Position numbers and translations under genes: made by a program
Part shown: positions 59,927 through 64,000 of the stretch, in pieces
How positions within the stretch are numbered: position 1 is the stretch's first letter
Layout: every line of letters starts with the position of its first letter
The notes under the pieces: generated by a model
Databases searched by the model: none
What the model was told of the DNA's origin: nothing
The model's input: only the letters and a program-made list of their open reading frames with translations
Source: Pseudomonas sp. AB6
Lineage (GTDB): Bacteria; Pseudomonadota; Gammaproteobacteria; Pseudomonadales; Pseudomonadaceae
Direction: 5' to 3'
DNA length: 64,000 nt
Assembly (NCBI RefSeq): GCF_034314105.1
Contig: NZ_JAVIWJ010000001.1
Span: 1,027,501 to 1,091,500 of the forward strand

Positions 59927-60288
59927 ATATTTTGTCCGATTTGCTTTCTAAGCTCGAACAGCGCTTTTTCAGCATCGCATTTTTGCTTAAAGAAAAGTTT
60001 GGCTTGATTGCTCGATATAGTTAGTCCATTAATCTCATTGCCGAGGTTTGAACACTCAAGATTGCACGAAGACAATTGCTGCGTGCTCAATTTCAGTTCT
60101 GATTTAAGTCGGTCCCGTTCCGCCGCCGCTTGGCCGTGCATTTCCACAAGCTTTGCAATGTTCTGCCGGGCCTTCCGATTCTCCAGCGTCATTTCCTCAA
60201 GCTCGGCCGCGAGAAGGGTTGCGTGCTGTTTCCACATTTCTGCGGGCGTAGGAATGCCGAGGCATCCGAATTCGTCGTCGGCGTCCAT
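59923..60288 (-). CDS. Coiled-coil hypothetical protein at the right end
   Basis: A 121-residue protein dominated by a coiled coil (ELEEMTLENRKARQNIAKL, ERDRLKSELKLSTQQL). Possibly a third gene of the minus-strand anti-CRISPR operon or a separate early gene; a 58-bp gap precedes it. Function unknown. Confidence 0.55.
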   Translation of the reverse strand: MDADDEFGCLGIPTPAEMWKQHATLLAAELEEMTLENRKARQNIAKLVEMHGQAAAERDRLKSELKLSTQQLSSCNLECSNLGNEINGLTISSNQAKLFFKQKCDAEKALFELRKQIGQNI

Positions 60289-60346
60289 GATGCTGCTCTT
60301 TCGTTATACTGGTTGAATGTACAGTAATGCAGGAATGGAAATTGCG

Positions 60347-60556
60347 CTATTCGGGGTGACGAGCTGTAGTAGGGGAGTAGATTGCGGCGCCGAGAATAGC
60401 GAAAGCGAGCGCTTTTTTCTTGCTACCCCCGTGCATTTCTAAAAGCCTTTCCCATGCCGCCGCGAGCTCCGGCTCAGTTTTTGGGTTTATCAGTGCTTGA
60501 ATCTGGATCTGCTCAGACCTGTATCGGGCGGTAGCTTCTTTCTGCGCCTTACTCAT
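60347..60556 (-). CDS. Ribbon-helix-helix-like protein, candidate anti-CRISPR-associated (Aca) repressor
   Basis: A 69-residue protein. After a polar N-terminus comes a strand (IQIQALINPKT), a helix (EPELAAAWERLLEMHG), a GS turn and a second helix (KKKALAFAILGAAI): the layout of a ribbon-helix-helix DNA-binding domain. It lies directly downstream of the AcrIF11-like gene with a four-base overlap. Aca regulators have this place and size, but most known ones are helix-turn-helix proteins. The regulatory role is inferred. Confidence 0.6.
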   Translation of the reverse strand: MSKAQKEATARYRSEQIQIQALINPKTEPELAAAWERLLEMHGGSKKKALAFAILGAAIYSPTTARHPE

Positions 60557-61011
60557 GCCTTCACTAGCTCTAATTCGCGCCCCAGCATATCGATCATGTA
60601 TGAAGTACCTTGCTCGTCGGATACCTCGACGCCGCGAAAGCCTAGTAGCTTGGCGGCGCGAGCGGTGAACAGTTGAATGTCCCAGCTTGCATCTGCCAAG
60701 TCTTCAGCCTCAACGTTACTGTCGATATCAAAAATGCTGACTGATTCCTCTATCAGGGCTTCGGCCGCATCCGCATCTATGCCTAGGCGCGTAGCCAATT
60801 TTGCGACTAGCACTGCAAGCTTGCTGGCATCTTCGTGATGAAATAGACGGCCAGCTTCAATTATAGAATCGTCAGACACTTCAATTTTGTAGGCGAAGTG
60901 AGTACCTGCGGTCATTACGTATTCGCTATCGGAGAAAAACAGAAACTCATTGAAGCGGCCATGCATATGAATGCTGGTAATTTCGGCAGGGCTGGTGTGA
61001 ATGAGTTCCAT
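60553..61011 (-). CDS. AcrIF11-like anti-CRISPR protein
   Basis: A 152-residue protein that I recognise as a homologue of AcrIF11: HTSPAEITSIHMHGRFNEFL, EYVMTAGTHFAYKIEV, GRLFHHEDA, LLGFRGVEVSDEQGTSYMID and MLGRELELV align block by block with the known protein (from memory). AcrIF11 ADP-ribosylates the Cas8f subunit of type I-F Cascade and stops PAM recognition. ATG 61011 has AAGGAG at good distance; a start at 61029 is less likely. Single gene before the Aca candidate, with its own promoter. Confidence 0.82.
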   Translation of the reverse strand: MELIHTSPAEITSIHMHGRFNEFLFFSDSEYVMTAGTHFAYKIEVSDDSIIEAGRLFHHEDASKLAVLVAKLATRLGIDADAAEALIEESVSIFDIDSNVEAEDLADASWDIQLFTARAAKLLGFRGVEVSDEQGTSYMIDMLGRELELVKA

Positions 61012-61035
61012 GTTGATCTCCTTGGGCATGTCATA

Positions 61036-61064
61036 AGTATATTTATATCATATGATATACACAA
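61036..61064 (-). promoter_or_regulatory. Anti-CRISPR promoter with palindromic operator
   Basis: On the minus strand: -35 TTGTGT (61059-61064), 17-base spacer, -10 TATACT (61036-61041). The perfect palindrome TATATCATATGATATA at 61044-61059 fills the spacer and touches the -35, so a bound dimer would block transcription. It is the natural site for the downstream Aca candidate. Confidence 0.7.
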
Positions 61065-61246
61065 GGGATTTATTCAGCTGGATTGTGTTCGTTCGGCAGG
61101 ACGCCGGGGGAGGGCGGGGTAAGTGGTCAAAACACCACAGGGACTTTTGCGGGGAAACGTGAAATACGGTTGAGCACGGTTAGGCATCGATTGCAGTGGG
61201 CGCCGTTCCAAAGTGCTGTCCCGTATAGCTATTTTCGGTATCTGCC

Positions 61247-61304
61247 AGCATGGGGTGCTAGGGGTCGAGTGTTCGAATCACTCCGTCCCGACCATATAAT
61301 TCAA
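61247..61304 (+). repeat. attR core (58-bp direct repeat with attL)
   Basis: Identical to 13554-13611. It contains the tRNA-Pro anticodon loop, T-arm and acceptor 3' part, so this is a tRNA fragment, not a second functional gene. The native tRNA terminator follows at once. Confidence 0.96.
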
Positions 61305-61338
61305 GGGGTTGCGAGATTTTATCTCGCGACCCCTTTTT
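61305..61338 (+). terminator. Displaced native terminator of tRNA-Pro
   Basis: A 13-bp stem (one wobble pair) GGGGTTGCGAGAT/ATCTCGCGACCCC with loop TTT and five T. It begins at the first base after the att core. Before integration it lay just behind tRNA-Pro. Confidence 0.85.
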
Positions 61339-61345
61339 ATTTTTG

Positions 61346-61960
61346 TTCGTTTTTACCCCCCACAAAATTACTGGCTCTGGGTAGATTCGTCACGGCTTCG
61401 TGTGAGCGGACGCCAGCACGCGCGTGTGGTCTCTGTGCCAATGATCTTTGGCCTTCTCTTCCGTTCCAGACGCTCCTAAGGTCTGCGACCGATCTGGCTG
61501 GAAGGTTAATCATCAGCTTGCCTGTCTAAAGTCGCTCAAGTCTTCCAGCGTGCCTGGTAGTCGAACTTGGGCGGCATCGGATCAGATAGCTGCCGGGAAC
61601 CAGGCTGCGCAGGTCGTAGCCCATCATCAACAATCCCTCCGAAGGCATGGCAGCGGTCTACCAGGCTGGGCTATTTGGCGAATAATTGGACTCTGCCAGT
61701 ACCGCACGGAAGTTCTGGATATGAGGGAAACTCATGCCCCCATGACTTTTAATGGTTATAGCCCCACCAACGCCCGGTGTTAAAAATCGCAAACACAGCT
61801 CATCAACAACAAAAAGAGCGTTTGCAATCATGACTAAGCCTCACTGCCGCGTCCTCGCCAGCCTTGTGCTGCACTTTTCGTATCCCGACGTTTGCCACCC
61901 GATCTTTACGATTCGCGTGCGCTTCTGATCACCCGAAAAATCCAAAAAGAGTAACGACTC
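61346..61960. other. Intergenic stretch without a convincing gene
   Basis: About 600 bp between attR and the formaldehyde-activating enzyme gene. Frames on both strands have unnatural composition and no ribosome sites. Near 61829 a 32-codon frame (MTKPHCRVLASLVLHFSYPD) could be a leader peptide or remnant. I see no tRNA or insertion sequence. Confidence 0.5.
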
Positions 61961-62473
61961 ATGAAAGAACTCGACCTGTACATCGGTGAAGGTTTCGAAG
62001 GCCCTGGCGTGAACGCCGCGCACATCAACATTCTGATCGGCCCGCGCAACGGTCCGGCGGGGCAAGCGTTTGCCAATAGCCTGGCGTCGCCAAGCCAAGG
62101 CCATTGCCCGTTTATGGTGATCGCCCAGCCCAATATTCCGGTCAAGCCGATGACCCTTTACGTCAACAAAGCCGCGATCAGCAGCGACTTGCACGGCAAC
62201 GCTACGTGGGGCGCATCCCAGGCCGGTATTGCCAAGGCTGTGTTGGAAGCACTGCTGGACGGAACCTTGCCGCCGGAAGCCGAAGACGAGTGGGCCATCG
62301 TGACCGCTAACTGGGTCAACCCGGCCTGCGATGACCTCGATGCGGTCTTCCTGAACAACTACAACGCCTGCCGCACCGCAATCCGCGCCGCTCTGACCGG
62401 CAAGCCGGAAACCGCGCAACTGGCGGATGTGGTCGATCACATCAGCAACCCTTTCTACACACCAAAAGCCTGA
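61961..62473 (+). CDS. Formaldehyde-activating enzyme homologue (Fae family)
   Basis: A 170-residue protein matching Fae: AAHINILIGPRNGPAGQAFA, SPSQGHCPF and IPVKPMTLYVNKA are conserved. Fae condenses formaldehyde with tetrahydromethanopterin in methylotrophs. Pseudomonas generally lacks that cofactor, so the homologue may bind formaldehyde with another carrier. It starts an operon with an aldo/keto reductase and an aldehyde dehydrogenase, which points to aldehyde or alcohol metabolism. Confidence 0.85.
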   Translation: MKELDLYIGEGFEGPGVNAAHINILIGPRNGPAGQAFANSLASPSQGHCPFMVIAQPNIPVKPMTLYVNKAAISSDLHGNATWGASQAGIAKAVLEALLDGTLPPEAEDEWAIVTANWVNPACDDLDAVFLNNYNACRTAIRAALTGKPETAQLADVVDHISNPFYTPKA

Positions 62474-62483
62474 GGTCTGCGCC

Positions 62484-63518
62484 ATGCAATACATTCGTTT
62501 GGGCAACTCCGGCCTGCAAGTCTCCCGCCTGTGCCTGGGCACCATGAACATGGGCACTCCGGACTGGAAACCGTGGATTTTCGATGAAAAGCAAAGCGAG
62601 CCGATCGTCGCCCACGCCCTCGACAACGGGGTGAATTTCATCGACCTGGCGGACTTTTATTCCGCTGGTGTTGGCGAGGAAGTGGTGGGGCGCATCGTCA
62701 AGCGTCTGGCCCGTCGCGAAGACCTGGTGATCACCACCAAAGTCGGCTACGGCACCCGCAACGGCATCAACGCCAGCGGCCATTCACGCAAGCACATCAT
62801 GGACAGCATCGACGCCTCGCTGAAGCGTCTGAGCATGGATTACGTTGATGTGTTCATGCTGCATTACTTCGACGTGAACACCCCGGTTGAAGAAACCATG
62901 AGCGCGATGAACGATATCGTTCGTTCCGGTAAGGCCCGTTACATCGGTGTCTCGACCATGCTCACCGGGCAACTGGCGAAGATCCTTATGGCCTGCGAGC
63001 GCAATGGCTGGGTCAAGCCGATCAACATGCAGCTGCAATTGAACTGCGCCTACCGTGAAGAGGAGCGCGAGATGATCCCGTTCTGCCGCGATCAGGGCCT
63101 CGGCGTTTCGGTGTTCAGCCCATTGGCTCGCGGCTTGCTGACCGGCGACGTGCAGTCGACGCGCAACCAGACCGACTTCTTCACGCAGCAAATGTACAGC
63201 GACGAAGCCTCGTTTGAGATCGCTCATTCGGTGCAGCGTGTGGCCCGCGCCCGTGGGGTGTCGAATGCGCAGATCGCTCAAGCCTGGGTCGCCAACCATC
63301 CGGGTGTCGATTGCATGCTGGTCGGCGCCGACACCACTGCGCAGTTTGACAGTGCCCTGGCGGCGCTGGAGACCAAACTCGATGGGGAAGAACTGCAGGA
63401 ACTGGAGCGCAACTATACCCCGTGCGACGTGATCAACGATTACACCGCCGGCAAACGCATCCTGCGCTCGGCTCGCCCGGGTTTGGAACGCTTTACTCTG
63501 ACCGAGGCTGTGGCATGA
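62484..63518 (+). CDS. Aldo/keto reductase
   Basis: A 344-residue NAD(P)H-dependent oxidoreductase with the (beta/alpha)8 fold: start YIRLGNSGLQVSRLCLGTMN, the catalytic region NFIDLADFYSAG with Asp in the D-x3-Y arrangement, and the cofactor end SNAQIAQAWVANHP. GAGG lies before ATG 62484. Substrate unknown; the context suggests aldehydes. The stop overlaps the next start (ATGA). Confidence 0.88.
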   Translation: MQYIRLGNSGLQVSRLCLGTMNMGTPDWKPWIFDEKQSEPIVAHALDNGVNFIDLADFYSAGVGEEVVGRIVKRLARREDLVITTKVGYGTRNGINASGHSRKHIMDSIDASLKRLSMDYVDVFMLHYFDVNTPVEETMSAMNDIVRSGKARYIGVSTMLTGQLAKILMACERNGWVKPINMQLQLNCAYREEEREMIPFCRDQGLGVSVFSPLARGLLTGDVQSTRNQTDFFTQQMYSDEASFEIAHSVQRVARARGVSNAQIAQAWVANHPGVDCMLVGADTTAQFDSALAALETKLDGEELQELERNYTPCDVINDYTAGKRILRSARPGLERFTLTEAVA

Positions 63519-64000
63519 GCACGCTGATCCGTAACGGCAACTTCATCGACGGCCAATGGTCGAGCGGTGGTGCGACCTATCCGGTATTGAACCCGGCCAA
63601 TGGCGAAGTGATCGCCGACGTGCAAAAGGCCGGCGCCGAAGAAACCAACCTCGCCATCGCTGCGGCCAATCGCGCCTTGCCGACCTGGCGAAAACTGACT
63701 GCCAAAGAACGCAGTCAGCGCCTCAAGCGCTGGGGCGAACTGATGCTGAGCAACCAGAAAGATCTGGCCACTTTGCTCAGCCGCGAGCAGGGCAAGCCGC
63801 TGGCCGAAGCCATGGGCGAAGTGGTCTACGCCGCAAGCTTTCTGGAGTGGTTCGCCGAAGAAGCCAAGCGCGCTTACGGCGACGTGATCCCGAGCCACAA
63901 GGCTGATGCGCGGATCATCGTGGTCAAGGAAGCTATCGGCGTGGTTGCGGCGATCACCCCTTGGAACTTCCCGCTGGCGATGGTCACGCGCAAGGTCGGT
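63515..64000 (+). CDS. NAD(P)-dependent aldehyde dehydrogenase, N-terminal part
   Basis: The first 162 codons of an aldehyde dehydrogenase cut by the window end. The start MSTLIRNGNFIDGQW, then NPANGEVIADVQKAGAEETN and VVAAITPWNFPLAM match the N-terminal NAD-binding domain of the succinate-semialdehyde dehydrogenase type. The catalytic Cys lies outside the window. ATG 63515 overlaps the preceding stop. Confidence 0.88.
   Translation, partial: MSTLIRNGNFIDGQWSSGGATYPVLNPANGEVIADVQKAGAEETNLAIAAANRALPTWRKLTAKERSQRLKRWGELMLSNQKDLATLLSREQGKPLAEAMGEVVYAASFLEWFAEEAKRAYGDVIPSHKADARIIVVKEAIGVVAAITPWNFPLAMVTRKVG

Larger units (their letters stand above)
13554..61304. mobile_element. Complete tRNA-Pro-integrated prophage, about 47.7 kb
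   Basis: It is bounded by identical 58-bp att cores and contains, in order: integrase, recombination genes, lambda-like immunity switch, replication genes, late genes for terminase, P22-type capsid and contractile tail, lysis genes and a terminal anti-CRISPR operon. No essential module looks broken, so it is probably inducible. It is a mosaic: lambda-like regulation and lysis, P22-like coat and immI-like block, Mu-like baseplate. Confidence 0.95.

Noticed and set aside
61247..61304. Second tRNA-Pro gene at the right end
   Set aside because: Only the 3' half from the anticodon stem onward is present; the acceptor 5' strand and D-arm are missing, so it is the attR remnant.
61083..61529. A 148-codon frame running across attR
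   Set aside because: It spans the recombination core and both phage and host DNA, so it exists only because of integration; no ribosome site or protein-like composition.

Overview
The window comes from a Pseudomonas chromosome, most likely of the P. fluorescens group. The evidence is the gene order thrS-infC-rpmI-rplT-pheS-pheT-ihfA followed by a MerR-like gene and tRNA-Pro, a CapB-type cold-shock protein, and overall codon use. A complete temperate prophage of about 47.7 kb sits between two copies of a 58-bp attachment core (13554-13611 and 61247-61304).

Left chromosomal part (1-13.6 kb): the end of a ribose uptake and catabolism operon (rbsC end, rbsR, rbsK, rbsD, a secreted nucleoside hydrolase); small conserved genes including an I78-type inhibitor lipoprotein and a cold-shock gene; then the translation cluster from threonyl-tRNA synthetase to IHF-alpha. 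It ends in tRNA-Pro(GGG), the integration site.

Prophage left arm (13.7-24.7 kb, minus strand): integrase, a probable excision factor, a YqaJ-type exonuclease with a partner protein, and a tightly overlapped run of small genes. Within the run lies a structured tRNA-like non-coding element (about 19.9-20.1 kb). Leftward transcription starts at a strong promoter (22379-22407) that carries repressor operators and is followed by a boxA sequence. Next come a repressor operon with two lysogeny genes of unknown role, the CI/LexA-like repressor, and a three-operator switch facing a Cro-like gene.

Prophage right arm (24.7-32.2 kb, plus strand): Cro-like, Rha-type regulator, an O-like replication initiator with a built-in iteron cluster (candidate ori), a second replication gene, a chain of start/stop-overlapping small genes, a Ref-type and a VRR-NUC nuclease, and a possible late regulator. 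Stacked terminators (32.7-32.9 kb) precede the late operon: holin-like genes, an HslV-like protein, terminase, portal, scaffold, P22-type coat, connector genes, then a contractile tail (sheath, tube, frameshifted chaperone, tape measure, Mu-like baseplate, fibre) and lysis (lambda R-type endolysin, Rz/Rz1). A P22 immI-like block (two Arc/Mnt-type repressors and an ORF6N antirepressor) and two minus-strand genes are inserted inside the tail genes. A lipid-anchored SGNH hydrolase lies after the fibre.

The right end of the prophage carries a minus-strand operon with a close homologue of the anti-CRISPR AcrIF11, followed by a ribbon-helix-helix-like gene that is a candidate anti-CRISPR-associated (Aca) repressor. 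The promoter has a perfect palindrome between -35 and -10. This is the strongest candidate for a functionally interesting, possibly undescribed system.

Right chromosomal part (61.3-64 kb): the displaced terminator of tRNA-Pro, about 0.6 kb without a convincing gene, then a formaldehyde-activating enzyme homologue, an aldo/keto reductase and the start of an aldehyde dehydrogenase. No CRISPR array or insertion sequence was seen.
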